NCBI GenBank assembly: GCA_012845835.1
Contig: JABAKD010000023.1
Coordinates: 25,337,972-25,401,971, forward strand
DNA: 64,000 nt
Source of the DNA: Undaria pinnatifida
Taxonomy: Eukaryota > Sar > Phaeophyceae > Laminariales > Alariaceae
Direction: 5' to 3'
Shown one piece after another: positions 10,194 through 20,100 of this stretch (position 1 is the first letter of the stretch; the number at the start of each line of letters is the position of its first letter). The notes below the pieces were generated by a model. The model had not been told where the DNA came from. It searched no databases and saw only the letters and a program-made list of their open reading frames with translations. Position numbers and translations under genes: made by a program.

Positions 10194-11449
10194 TCGCGGA
10201 CCCTCCGGTGGTCTCGTCTGGTTTTGCTTACATTTTCGGTCCCTCTGTAGCCGCTGCCACGACAGTCGCGCCTGTTCGTCCGTGGTTGGTGGCGCCGGTC
10301 GATGTTCCTTCTCCCCCCCCTCAAAATGGTCGCCGGCATTGCCAGCCCACCCAAGAATGTTCCCGCCCGTCCCCGTAACCGAGGCTGCACTCCGCTGGCA
10401 CCTATAAAGTAAACGTCAATGTCCGTGGTGTCAGTCAGGCGTAGCTTAGCGTCGAGGGCGTCTTCTGTTGCCGGCAACGGCAGTCTAGACATGAGGTCCG
10501 CGTTCCCGTTCAATTTTCCTGGTCGGTACACTAACTTGTACGTGTATGCACTCAAAAAGTCATACCACCGTTGTACGCGGTTAACTTTCGTTGCGAGGCT
10601 CTCAAGGTTCTTTAGCGGTTGGTGGTCGCTTATTACGACGAATGGTACACCGTAGAACAGTTGCCGGTTTTTCTTCACGGCCCATACTATGGCGGCACAC
10701 TCAAGTTCTGTCGCGCTCCAATTTTTTTCGTTGGGAAGCGTTGCTCGGCTTAGGAAACAGATCGGACGTGTCGTGCCATCCCGCTGCTCCTGCTCGACCA
10801 CGGCGCCCAGCCCGTCCACTGACGCGTCCGTGATTAATTGGAACGGCCGGTCCCCTGAGATTGCCGCGGGAAAGTCTGGAAAAGCCAAGACTCTGGGGCT
10901 CGATAGTTGTTCTAGCAAGGTCTGCACGATCTGAGTGTGTTCCGCTGTGAACTCAAAACGGGCCCCCTTCTTCAGTAGTGCGATCAGCGTTTTCGTTTCC
11001 GCGGCCATTTCTGGCAAAAATTTCCTGTAGTAACTCACTGCTCCCATCAGTGAGCGCAGCTGACTGACGTTTGTAGGCATCGGCATTTTTAGTAATGCTT
11101 CTACTTTTCCGGGGTCTGGCGCGATGCCTTCGGCTGTTATCCGGTGGCCTAAAAACTTCACCACTTTGACTCCGAGGTGCGCCTTCTTTGGTGCTAGTTT
11201 CAAGTTTAAATTAGTGAGTCGTTCCAAGAACTTCCGGAGATCGTTGACATGTTCACCCCCATTTTTGGAAAAGCAGACGATGTCATCAATGAATAAACGC
11301 ACCCGCTCCAAACCCTCGCACACGCGGAGCATGATAGACTGAAACCACCCTGGGCTAGACGCAAGTCCCATCGGCATAACTGTCCACTCCCAGTTTCCGG
11401 ATTGAGTGCATACCGCAGTCAGGGGGATGGAGTCTTGTGTATGGAGCAC
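10163..11449 (-). CDS. Element A reverse transcriptase (second half) and RNase H
   Basis: Continues RT after a frame break near 11440. MPMGLASSPGWFQ corresponds to the PFGLxNAPxTFQ motif, and RLFIDDIVCFS is the YxDD-type catalytic motif in the form FIDD. VKFLGHRI and KPMP-like segments finish the thumb. RNase H follows with catalytic acids in ITDASVDGLGAV, ATELECAAIVWAV and VISDHQPLKNL, then the tether YKLVYRPGKLNGNADLMSRLP typical of Ty3/gypsy elements. After FIGASGVQPRLRGR the frame is lost near a run of eight G at about 10311-10318, and the coding sense continues in the frame of 9543-10193. Confidence 0.92.
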   Translation of the reverse strand: MLHTQDSIPLTAVCTQSGNWEWTVMPMGLASSPGWFQSIMLRVCEGLERVRLFIDDIVCFSKNGGEHVNDLRKFLERLTNLNLKLAPKKAHLGVKVVKFLGHRITAEGIAPDPGKVEALLKMPMPTNVSQLRSLMGAVSYYRKFLPEMAAETKTLIALLKKGARFEFTAEHTQIVQTLLEQLSSPRVLAFPDFPAAISGDRPFQLITDASVDGLGAVVEQEQRDGTTRPICFLSRATLPNEKNWSATELECAAIVWAVKKNRQLFYGVPFVVISDHQPLKNLESLATKVNRVQRWYDFLSAYTYKLVYRPGKLNGNADLMSRLPLPATEDALDAKLRLTDTTDIDVYFIGASGVQPRLRGRAGTFLGGLAMPATILRGGRRNIDRRHQPRTNRRDCRGSGYRGTENVSKTRRDHRRVRECMRYLTTVR

Positions 11450-13845
11450 TGAAAAAAACCGCTGACCAGGTCCATCGTACTAAAAACCTGGGCACCACCG
11501 AGATCAGCTAGTAGGTCATCTACCGTTGGCAACGGCAAGACCGGTATAACTGATTGTTCGTTGAGCCGCTTGTAGTTGCACGTTATCCTAATCCTACCGT
11601 CCGATTTCACGATTACGACTAATGGGGAGCTCCAGTTCGAATACGACCGGCGTAGGATTCCGGCTAAGACTAGTTTGTCGATTTCAGTTTGCACCTTTGC
11701 CGCCAGTACCGGAGAGTGGCGGTATGGTCGCTGCTTGACTGGCCGTGCATCGTTCTTCAGAGGTATGCGGAATGGATCTACGGTGACGTGACCTAGGTCT
11801 GTACTGTGACGCGAGAAACGATGTTCGTATGTACACAGCAGGTCTCCGAGAGTATCGATATCGGCCTCCGTCCATAACGCCTTATCAAAATCGAATTGAA
11901 TGTCGTGCAAGTGTGGTGGCACCCGTTTCCACAGACGTATGAAAGCTGCGCGTTGCTTCTCGTCTAAGGCTTCTAGCACTGCTTCAGGGGGCTCGCGAGG
12001 TGCTTCAGGTGCCCTATCGGCCGCGTCCACCGCATTAACCGTTTCTAGAGGTGTGGTAATGAACTGCGCTTTGGCTAGGTCACTTTTTATCAGGGGCGCG
12101 CCCCCTGTTCCCAGTTTCATGCCCGGCTGCATTAAACAGGGTTGCTCTCCCGTATGGCTGAAAGGAATTTCTGAGGTGCCGGCCTCAACTACTGCTTCCC
12201 GGGGTAACCAGCCTTTGTTGAATCGTATGTAATACATCCCGTCGGCCGCCTTCGTGCCGTCTGTATTAGTGATATCGATTTTAACCCATGACACAGCGTT
12301 TGGAATCCTGCTCCGCTTTCCCGGAAAGCGGGCAACAACGGCCGTGCTACTGCTGGGTTCTACTAGCCCGACTGCATTGTTGACCCAACCTGAATAACGT
12401 TGGGCATTTTCGGCATTCCTCTGTTCGCGCGCGGTAAATGTTAACACTGTTTCGTTTTCATTGATGTCCACGTACTTTCGTATCGGGAAATCCGCCCATC
12501 CATCACGTCCGATTAATATAGCGTGCGTCATGGCGTCGTCGGGTACTACGTGCGCATGCACCGCCAAGCAAACCGTCGGCACGCGTCCCCCCCCAGAGAC
12601 GATTCCCCCTTCCCCTCCCATCTGTATGTTTAGCCGTACGCTGCTGGATGTGATCAGTGGGATACCATGGAAGCCCCCCCATCTCCTTTCTGGTGTCTTT
12701 GACCACCCATTCTGTGACGCAGACCCACACGCCAGCATGCGCTCCCATACCTTGCTTTGAATGAAGGTGGACGGGCTCCCGGTGTCCAGTAGTACCGTGC
12801 AGGCATGCGTCCGCGTGGCCTTGGATCCCCCGAAGATGTGCGCTCGAGCCGTGTGTCGCCGCCTGTCCAGCTTTACTCTTCCCCCAACCGCTCGCGTGAA
12901 CTCCGGCAGGTAGTCCGCCCGCTCTCCGGTTGCGATATCCACCTGGCACGGTGGGAAGACAGCGGGATGCTCGTTATCATGCTGGGGCTCGAGTACGTAT
13001 ATGCTGTCCGGCATACCTGGCGTGTTCGAAAAATCTCCGCTCTGAACACGACTACTACTATTATGGCTCAGTGCATTTGAGGTCGTGTTGGATACATCAA
13101 CACATTCATCTCGCTCGAATATGGTCGGCATAATATCTACGTTTGTACATTGTTTCACTCGTGAGTGCTGTACCTTCCTCCGGGTGTTGCCACCTTTACC
13201 GTTACCGTTCAGTGTATGATTTGCCACTGTCGGCGGGGAAAACACGCGATCTTTGCTAGGTGGGCCAGATGTCGCTCCCCGATTCCAACCTCCCCAAGCT
13301 CTAAAATTACTACCTGTGGGGGGTATCTCTGACTTCAAGTGATCAATTGAAGCGGGCCCGCTCATGACCCCGTTGGCGTGGTGCAGTGACTCATATATGG
13401 TTTGACCACTCTCCAACACACTCAACGATTTCTCGTTGCTACGAACTAGTGATTTTCTCGGTAGCTTATCCCGAGTCCGTACACTGTCCGGACGGCCTAG
13501 CCCGCTCGCTTCTCTACAATAAGCGGCGGAACTTGTGCAAAGTGATGGTACCATGTTGGCTGCGCGCAATCGGACGGCGGGGTAATTACTTCCGCTCGCT
13601 CCGGAGAGACGACTACCGACTACACCCCCACTCTTACCGCTTATAGGCAGATCGTATCCTGCCTCTTGGCCTGGAACCGTGTTGTGCACCACGATTCCCG
13701 CCGAACTCTTCCGTGCATCCTGCGATTGGAGGGCCACCCCTCCGTTTCCGGTCTCCTTTGATCCGGATTTACCTGTATTGGCATACGAGCGCAACAACGG
13801 GGGCCGTGGTGCTACCGGCAAGTCGGCCCACTTACCGCCGCCTCC
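11419..13845 (-). CDS. Element A pol, first part: aspartic protease and start of reverse transcriptase
   Basis: Open in the same frame as gag, directly after a single TGA at 13846-13848 with no ATG nearby, so expression would need stop-codon readthrough. An N-terminal low-complexity region leads to the protease active site CTVLLDTGSPSTF (DTG), which processes the polyprotein. RT starts in the last quarter: ILRRSYSNWSSPLVVI, RITCNYKRLNEQ, LPTVDDLLADL, and FSTMDLVSGFFQ with the first catalytic Asp. The frame breaks at CSIHKTPSP because one G is missing compared with element B (CACAAG here, CACGAAG there), which destroys RT in this copy. Confidence 0.92.
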   Translation of the reverse strand, partial: GGGGKWADLPVAPRPPLLRSYANTGKSGSKETGNGGVALQSQDARKSSAGIVVHNTVPGQEAGYDLPISGKSGGVVGSRLSGASGSNYPAVRLRAANMVPSLCTSSAAYCREASGLGRPDSVRTRDKLPRKSLVRSNEKSLSVLESGQTIYESLHHANGVMSGPASIDHLKSEIPPTGSNFRAWGGWNRGATSGPPSKDRVFSPPTVANHTLNGNGKGGNTRRKVQHSRVKQCTNVDIMPTIFERDECVDVSNTTSNALSHNSSSRVQSGDFSNTPGMPDSIYVLEPQHDNEHPAVFPPCQVDIATGERADYLPEFTRAVGGRVKLDRRRHTARAHIFGGSKATRTHACTVLLDTGSPSTFIQSKVWERMLACGSASQNGWSKTPERRWGGFHGIPLITSSSVRLNIQMGGEGGIVSGGGRVPTVCLAVHAHVVPDDAMTHAILIGRDGWADFPIRKYVDINENETVLTFTAREQRNAENAQRYSGWVNNAVGLVEPSSSTAVVARFPGKRSRIPNAVSWVKIDITNTDGTKAADGMYYIRFNKGWLPREAVVEAGTSEIPFSHTGEQPCLMQPGMKLGTGGAPLIKSDLAKAQFITTPLETVNAVDAADRAPEAPREPPEAVLEALDEKQRAAFIRLWKRVPPHLHDIQFDFDKALWTEADIDTLGDLLCTYEHRFSRHSTDLGHVTVDPFRIPLKNDARPVKQRPYRHSPVLAAKVQTEIDKLVLAGILRRSYSNWSSPLVVIVKSDGRIRITCNYKRLNEQSVIPVLPLPTVDDLLADLGGAQVFSTMDLVSGFFQCSIHKTPSP

Positions 13846-16800
13846 TCAGTTGTTTCTACGCGTCCTACGGTTCTCGTGCCATTGGCACAACCGCTGCTGC
13901 CACCTGCGCCACCGTGTCATTACCTCTGCTGGTGCCCCCTCGCCCACCGCTGGGTGAATTATGTTCGACCGATTAATGTATGCAGCTGGACAGTTGCGGG
14001 CAAAATGGGCATCGTCCCCACAGTTTAAGCAGCGTGGACCAAAAGCTCTGCGAGCAGCATCTTTAGACTCGCGGTCTGCATAGTGGATGTAAAAGGGTGG
14101 CTCATCATTATTTTTTCCGAAGCCTCCTTGCTTCTGCATGATAGTGTACACCTTGCGAAATTCTGCGTCCTCATCCTCGAAGTCAGCCTCGCTTTGATCC
14201 ACCGCCATGACTCCCCCTAACTTTTGGCTGCCGTAGGTTTTTGGGTATGTCCTGCTTCTCATTACCATCTGACTATCCCCCCCCCGGATACGAGTCGAGT
14301 GGCTCGCTATCGTCTGGTTTAGTGACAGGTCATCCAGCGCGGCCAGAAGTTCGTCTACATCTGAGAATGGTACCGTGCGCATATGTCGGCCCGAAAAGAT
14401 CTGTGCGCTCAGGGACGCGAACTGGTCATCTATGCTAGTCTTAATAGCAAGCTGCATGGTTCCGTCGTCGGGTGCGACTTGGCCCGAACACCTGACATTG
14501 GACACTAACAGTCGTAGCTCTCCCTGGTACACCGAGAAGGGCGTTCCATGCGGAACTACTAGATTTTGTAGGGCCTGCATTACGGTGGCCGGAGAGGCCC
14601 GGCTCAAACCCCGACACAACGCACGCAATATGTGATCAAACACTTCCTGACCGTTCTGACCCGCATCCAGTAGCTTGCCACCCTGTGCAAACGCGTCCGT
14701 GACCAGAGTCTTCATCGGGGCCGCCTGCGCAGAAGACGCGCGCACGGAACGGAGGACATGTCGCTCTAAAACTTTCTCCCAGCCTCTGGTCCAGGCGACC
14801 GATTCCGTATCATCGCACGCTACCCGTACACTCTCAATGGCATTTCGCAAGGCGGACGTGAAGTGTACGAGTTCTGGTACGTTGTGGTCAGAAGAAAAAG
14901 GGATGCAGGGTAGAGCGATCAAGACATTGGTGTCAAAACGGGCATATGCACGTTTGATGCTGTGAGTGTTAGTCGCGCTGTCCCCCCCCCTCCCGCCGTT
15001 TCTAACTGTCGCGCGCCCGTCAGTAGTCGTGGTGGATGCGTGTCTATCGCGCTGACCCTCCTCGTCACTCAGACTTGACTCTACCTCGTACCTGTTACGA
15101 CTCCGGTGGTTGCTGCTGTCACGATGTCCGCCCCTCTGGCCGTGAAAGCCGCCGCCCCCACTATTTCCGCGTCCGCCCCATCCACTGTCACCGCGACCCC
15201 CGTCCTGCTGCTGGGCTTTGTTGTGACCATGGTGTCCCTCCTCGCGATGGCCACCGTCCCCCCCGTTCCCCCCGATGCCCCCGCCACCCGTGCCAACGAC
15301 GTCCCCAGGGTCGCCTCCTCCTCGTCCGTGGTACTGCCTGACGTCCCCGCCCTCGGCGCTATACCCGCTGCGACCGCCTCCAGGACCGATGCTCGGGTCG
15401 CCACCGCCGCCACTTCCGACGCCCCCTCGGTTGGTCCCGCTTCCCTCGCCCACCGTGTCGGGGGTGCACTCCAGACCTAAAAACTCTTCGATGACGAAGC
15501 GCGAGGAACCTGGATACAGCCGCCGCAGTTCTTGGAAAGCTTCGAACTTTGAGAGGTTGACCCCGCTCTCGCCCATGAAGGCTCCGACCGTGGGCGCACG
15601 CGGCCCCCGGCTTAGGGTAACCGTGAGCGTCGGGTTCTCGGGGTCATACGGTTCGGGTGTCGCCTTGGGGAGGCGGCTATCATCTTCCAGTACGAGGGAA
15701 GCGCGAGACTGCTCTCGTTCCACCCGTCGCCTTGTTAGCAGGTCTTCGGTCTCACGGGTCTTCTGCCTCTCGAGCTTGACCCCCCGCTCCGCTTCTGCCG
15801 AGGTTTCGTCGCTGGCCAGAATTTCCTCCTCGATTGCTGCAATTGCTGAGTTGTACTCCGATTCCCTTTTCCTCCGTTCCACTCGGATGGCGTCGAGGCG
15901 TTCTTGGGCAGCTTGGCGCACCACCCGTTGCTGCTCGACGACTCGGCGGTGCTCCTCCCCTTTTCTTGCAGACTCGTCCCTTTGGTTACGGAGCGCGTCC
16001 GTCTCCTCCTTACTCTGCTTATAATCCCTTTCCGCCGGGGTGGGCTTCTTGGGGATCATCCCTGCTCGTGGTTTCTGCGGGAACGATTTTAAGGGGGCAG
16101 GGTCGGCGGGGGTAGGGTCAGCGAGTGCTGCAAACCGGTTGCCCCAAATTCCTGGATGGTATGCGAGTTCTGCTTGGGTGGCAGCAGAGGGGCGAGCAGG
16201 CGCAAGCGGGGTGACCTCGTTGATTAATTCGTCTTCGATGGATGCAGCAAATTCGGCGTCACGTTCTACGTCTTGGTGTGTCCGGGCAGTCGCCTGTGCG
16301 ACCCGCTCATACTCTTCTTCCTGCAGTTTTTTCGCCAGTTTTACATCCTCATGGTACATAGGGGAGCGGGAAGGGACAGCGCGCGCATACGCCTCTACCG
16401 GTGGCCGGGCTCCGATGGGAACGATCGCCCCCCCGGGTCCCGCGGCAGTTGCTACACATAGGCCCGACGAAAGGGGTGCAATACCAAGCGCCATACATTT
16501 TTCCTCGAAAGTTAAGCCCTCTCCCAACGTCGTCACAGAAGCAATCATTTCCAATCGTACCTTGGCTTCCTGGTCTTCGTGGAATGACGGGATGTTGGGG
16601 AGCTCGGGAGACGGCTCCTCGTCGTCGCTGCTCCTTTTCCCCGTCACACACCCTCCCTTGACAGCAGAGGCGGGGAAGGTCTCCGCGGCTTTACGAACGG
16701 CGGCTGCATACGTGAGGCCGGGGTGGGCAACAGCGGTAGACAAGGACGAGGAGGGACGGAAAGGCATGGGCGGGGGGGAACGGAAAGGAACATCGTCAGC

Positions 16801-17304
16801 TCGCGATTTCGCCGAAACTTCTTCCCTATCAGTCTCATCATACCCGTCGATTTGGTGATTCGACCCTGCCTCCGACACCGTGGACGTCTCCTCTCTACCC
16901 TCTTGCTCCCTCGAAGCGATCCGCTCAACCCTCGGCCCGCTCGTAGAGAGCGCGGGGTACGGAAACGCCACAACTACGTTCGGAGGAACCACCGGGCCGC
17001 CTGCACTCGGAACCTGAAGCTCATCCTCCCGCGGACCACTCTTAGGGAGTGCGGGGCTACCGTGACCTGCCCGCGGCCCTCTGTTGCTCAGAGCGGGGTC
17101 CTCCTCCTTCACCGCGGTGGTGGAAGAGCTACTCGCCCCCCCACCGGTGAGTGCATCGGTCGCACCAGCACCCGTCGCACGTGCTGCCCTAGCTTGATCC
17201 TGGCCTACACGCTGCGAGCGCCGTACGGGGTTCGCCTGTGAGCTCGCGCCCACCGAACCCTCCCTCCTCACTCCCTCTTGTTCACCTGACTTTTTCGGAC
17301 CCAT
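13846..17304 (-). CDS. Element A Gag polyprotein with CCHC zinc knuckle
   Basis: Structural protein of the retrotransposon particle, about 1150 residues from the ATG at 17302-17304 (MGPKKSGEQEG), the first ATG after the PBS; the open frame continues upstream into the LTR but translation is not expected there. It is large for a Ty3-like Gag. Order: a basic/acidic low-complexity N-terminus, a long charged coiled coil (around KQSKEETDALRNQRDESARK), a glycine-rich segment, a capsid-like helical region (HSIKRAYARFDTNVLI to DELLAALDDLSLNQ), and near the C-terminus the nucleic-acid binding knuckle CLNCGDDAHFARNC (CX2CX4HX4C). The stop is TGA, followed in frame by protease/RT. Confidence 0.92.
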   Translation of the reverse strand: MGPKKSGEQEGVRREGSVGASSQANPVRRSQRVGQDQARAARATGAGATDALTGGGASSSSTTAVKEEDPALSNRGPRAGHGSPALPKSGPREDELQVPSAGGPVVPPNVVVAFPYPALSTSGPRVERIASREQEGREETSTVSEAGSNHQIDGYDETDREEVSAKSRADDVPFRSPPPMPFRPSSSLSTAVAHPGLTYAAAVRKAAETFPASAVKGGCVTGKRSSDDEEPSPELPNIPSFHEDQEAKVRLEMIASVTTLGEGLTFEEKCMALGIAPLSSGLCVATAAGPGGAIVPIGARPPVEAYARAVPSRSPMYHEDVKLAKKLQEEEYERVAQATARTHQDVERDAEFAASIEDELINEVTPLAPARPSAATQAELAYHPGIWGNRFAALADPTPADPAPLKSFPQKPRAGMIPKKPTPAERDYKQSKEETDALRNQRDESARKGEEHRRVVEQQRVVRQAAQERLDAIRVERRKRESEYNSAIAAIEEEILASDETSAEAERGVKLERQKTRETEDLLTRRRVEREQSRASLVLEDDSRLPKATPEPYDPENPTLTVTLSRGPRAPTVGAFMGESGVNLSKFEAFQELRRLYPGSSRFVIEEFLGLECTPDTVGEGSGTNRGGVGSGGGGDPSIGPGGGRSGYSAEGGDVRQYHGRGGGDPGDVVGTGGGGIGGNGGDGGHREEGHHGHNKAQQQDGGRGDSGWGGRGNSGGGGFHGQRGGHRDSSNHRSRNRYEVESSLSDEEGQRDRHASTTTTDGRATVRNGGRGGDSATNTHSIKRAYARFDTNVLIALPCIPFSSDHNVPELVHFTSALRNAIESVRVACDDTESVAWTRGWEKVLERHVLRSVRASSAQAAPMKTLVTDAFAQGGKLLDAGQNGQEVFDHILRALCRGLSRASPATVMQALQNLVVPHGTPFSVYQGELRLLVSNVRCSGQVAPDDGTMQLAIKTSIDDQFASLSAQIFSGRHMRTVPFSDVDELLAALDDLSLNQTIASHSTRIRGGDSQMVMRSRTYPKTYGSQKLGGVMAVDQSEADFEDEDAEFRKVYTIMQKQGGFGKNNDEPPFYIHYADRESKDAARRAFGPRCLNCGDDAHFARNCPAAYINRSNIIHPAVGEGAPAEVMTRWRRWQQRLCQWHENRRTRRNN

Positions 17305-17353
17305 CTTCTTCCTGCTGTTCTCCCAAGCTTCCTGGTGGACGCGAGCTAGTCTT

Positions 17354-17371
17354 GTCCTGCCGTCGACGCCA
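17354..17371 (-). other. Primer-binding site of element A
   Basis: Two bases inside the 5' LTR the minus strand reads TGGCGTCGACGGCAGGAC. Its complement GTCCTGCCGTCGACGCCA looks like the 3' end of a serine tRNA (TCCTGCCG...ACG-CCA), so tRNA-Ser is the likely primer for minus-strand synthesis. The tRNA identity is inferred, not shown. Confidence 0.75.
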
Positions 17372-17373
17372 CT

Positions 17374-18045
17374 CTTAGGATAAGAGACCTTGGTAGTCTC
17401 CTTCGCCCTTGAGACTGATGGGGATGCCTTCAGATGTTTAGTTGGTTCGGAAAGACGTAGGCAGTGGTCCGGTTCAAGGAGATGAAAAAAGTGGAAAAAG
17501 TGTTTTATTATCCTCAGCCTGGTGGGAAACAAGGCGGAAACCGAGCACTGAAGTGGTGGGGCTCGTGTCGCTCCCCACTATCTACGCCCGTCTGCTCGGG
17601 ACGACCTACTACTATGTTCCCGTACGATGATTGACAGGATGATCTCCCCGCTGTCAGCTATTGCTAGCACTTTTCATACGCTTTGCAAGCACTCAAGTAA
17701 TGGGGCTCGAGCAGCTCCCCAAATATCTGCCTACGTCTGCACTCAATCATCACTCAACTACAGCAGTAGTATGTTCCTGTGCGATGGCTGCTATGATTGC
17801 CTATCAGTATGTCCCTCGTAGTGGTCTTTTACGCTACACTACGAAGTCGTCTCTACTCTTGTGTCTGGTCCTACAGCAGTAGTCCTACGGCAGTACACGT
17901 TAGCTCCTCTTACCGCATCTGGCCGGCCAGCGTCAGTCTCCATGTGGCCCCCGGTGGCCATGGTCTGCTTACTGGAGACTGACCCATCCCCCAGTCCCGA
18001 ACTCCCAACTGCCTCGCAATTGTGCTGAAACCCAATCTCACCACA
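17374..18045 (-). repeat. 5' LTR of element A
   Basis: 672 bp, carries the promoter of the element. Its outer end (18045) is followed by the ACTTT target duplication, then ten bases, then the 5' LTR of element B in opposite orientation. Confidence 0.95.
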
Positions 18046-18060
18046 ACTTTGTAACATTGT

Positions 18061-18754
18061 TGTAAGGTGAGATTGGGTTTCAGCACAATTGCGAGGCAGT
18101 TGGGAGTTCGGGACTGGGGGGTGGGTTAGTCTCCAGTAAGCAGACCAGGGCCACTGGGGGACTGGGGGCCACATGGAGACTGACGCTGGCCCGATGCGGT
18201 AAGAGAAGCTAACGTGTACTGCCGTAGGACTACTGCTGTAGGACCAGACACAGGAGTAGAGACGACTTCGTAGCGTAGCGTAAAAGACCACTACAAGGGA
18301 CATACTGGTAGGCAATCATAGCAGCCATCGCACAAGAACATACTGCTGTAGTTGAGTGATGATTGAGTGCAGACGTCGGCAGATATTTGAGGAGCTGCTC
18401 GAGCCCCATGCTCGAGCCCCATTACTTGAGTGCTTGCAAAGCATATATATATGAAAAGTGATAGCAATAGCTGACAGCGGGGAGATCATCCTGTCAATCA
18501 TCGTACGGGAACATAGTAGTAGATCGTCCCGAGCAGACGGACGTAGATAGTGGGGAGCGACACGAGCCCCACCACTTCAGTGCTCGGTTTCCGCCTTGTT
18601 TCCCACCAGGCTGAGGATAATAAAACACTTTTTCCACTTCTTTCATCTCCTTGAACCGGACCACTGCCTGCGTCTTTCCGAACCAACTAAACATCTGAAG
18701 GCATCCCCATCAGTCTCAAGGGCGAAGGAGACTACCAAGGTCTCTTATCCTAAG
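18061..18754 (+). repeat. 5' LTR of element B
   Basis: 694 bp, about the same sequence as the LTRs of A but inverted and of a slightly different subtype (for example CCACTGGGGGACTGGGGG in place of the corresponding A sequence, and a TATATATAT insertion). The next bases AGTGGCGTCAGGACAAG correspond to the A primer-binding site with six bases (GACGGC) missing. Confidence 0.93.
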
Positions 18755-18889
18755 AGTGGCGTCAGGACAAGACTAGCTCGCGTCCACCAGGAGGCTTGGA
18801 AGAACAGCAGGAAGAATATGGGTCTAAAAAGTCAGGTGAACAAGAGGGAGTGAGGAGGGAGGGTTCGGTGGGTGCGAACTCACAGGCGA
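18755..18889 (+). pseudogene. Element B leader and gag remnant
   Basis: Matches the element A leader and the first codons of gag up to CACAGGCGA, including an ATG at 18827, then changes abruptly to unrelated sequence. About 3.4 kb of gag found in A is missing here. Bases 18890-18994 and 19872-20100 are unrelated DNA without recognised genes. Confidence 0.85.
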
Positions 18890-18994
18890 TCCCGGGTATA
18901 TTCGAGTATTTGCCTTCAGTACTGTATCTAGTAATAGAGGACAGCAAAGAGGACGGGAAAAGGCGCAAAAAACTTGGACTTTGAGTTGGATATA

Positions 18995-19869
18995 CAGTAG
19001 GTGGCCCTGTATAGTGGCATATAGTGGCAGGACAGAATTGTGCCACTATTCAGGGCAGTGCCACTATTCGATATAGTGGCACTATTGCCACTATTAGACA
19101 GTCTTTAGTGGCAATATTGCCACTATATCGAATAAAGAGCTTCGATGTTCACGCTGTACACTGATTATACGCTGTTGTGTAGGTAAAGCCGTGCATACTG
19201 TTCCACTACTCGTGGTTGATTTGTGTGCAGCAGTATCCGCATGAAACACATGAAATGACCGTTGATTATCCAACGGTTACCGAGCCTTCTGTGGTCAAGA
19301 CCTGTTTCTTCTGCGCAGGCAGACCCCAGGAACCACGTCCAAACGCATTGTATCATAGGTGGCACATCAATATTTTTTGTCCGGCGGGCAGTGTAACATG
19401 GGGTTCAACATTCAACACTACGTGTAGAACGCATGAAAACAGCAACGTAGAGACGCGAAACTAACTGAAACAGCCAGTAAAGAAAATTCAAACACCCCCA
19501 CCCCGGCGCATCAACCCAACCACCACGAAGCTCTGCAACTGCTGTAGGCTTTACTCGTGCCCGTCTTTCTCTCCCAGTGGTTTGTTTGGGAGTTTACACA
19601 GTTCTAGGTCCGCGCAGGCTGGCATGATACGTGTGGCGCCCACCGCTGAGAGTGTGTGTGGGCAGGTGTGGTAAAGCAGTAGTGGGGGCCCACTACTTGG
19701 AACTGCCACTATTGGGTGTGTGTGATGCCCAAAATGCCACTATTGAGGGCCCCGTCCTCAATAGTGGTAAAGTGCCACTATATCGGGTTGAGATTTTGCC
19801 AGGAGATTTTCATGCCAATATATAGGGCACTTTACTATTCAGGTTGCCACTATACAGGGCCACCTACTG
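18995..19869. mobile_element. Tc1/mariner-like MITE with TA target duplication (875 bp)
   Basis: Flanked by TA on both sides (18993-18994 and 19870-19871). The ends are CAGTAGGTGGCCCTGTATAG and its exact complement on the right, with the repeat perfect for about 25 bases. Many internal copies of AGTGGCA/TGCCACTAT give sub-terminal repeats. No transposase frame is present. TA duplication fits the IS630/Tc1/mariner superfamily. It sits inside the segment that replaces gag of element B. Confidence 0.88.
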
Positions 19870-20100
19870 TACTCTACAGCAGTCTACAGCAGTTATATTT
19901 ATTGGGTAAAAACCCGGTGTGAGCTGATGTCCTTCGAGGACGATTGGGAGTGTCTGGGGTAGCACCGCGGGATCCGGGAGGTTGCGTAGTTATGCTGCAA
20001 GCCGGTAGAGCGACCGTTATCCCCCAAAACGAGAGCTGTCGAGCGCGTAGAGGCAGCTAAGGAAGCGGCGGTAGGTGACCTGACCTGACGGCAGCAGCAC

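Larger units (their letters stand above)
6404..18045 (-). mobile_element. Element A: full-length Ty3-like (chromodomain-type) LTR retrotransposon
   Basis: Two ~675-bp LTRs (6404-7078 and 17374-18045) bound an 11.6-kb element read on the minus strand. ACTTT occurs immediately outside both ends (6399-6403 and 18046-18050), a 5-bp target duplication. Order from the 5' end: LTR, PBS, gag with zinc knuckle, single TGA, protease, RT, RNase H, integrase with chromodomain-like tail, untranslated region, PPT, LTR. The RT-before-integrase order and the domain set are those of the Ty3/gypsy group. The LTRs differ at roughly half a dozen places by eye, so insertion was fairly recent. Frame changes in pol (near 11440, 10330 and 9560) mean this copy may not be autonomous. 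Confidence 0.95.

Noticed and set aside
14675-16858. Long plus-strand open frames opposite the gag of element A
   Set aside because: They are antisense to a gag with coiled-coil and zinc-knuckle features, are proline/serine/arginine-rich, and appear only because the GC-rich gag codons leave few stops in other frames.
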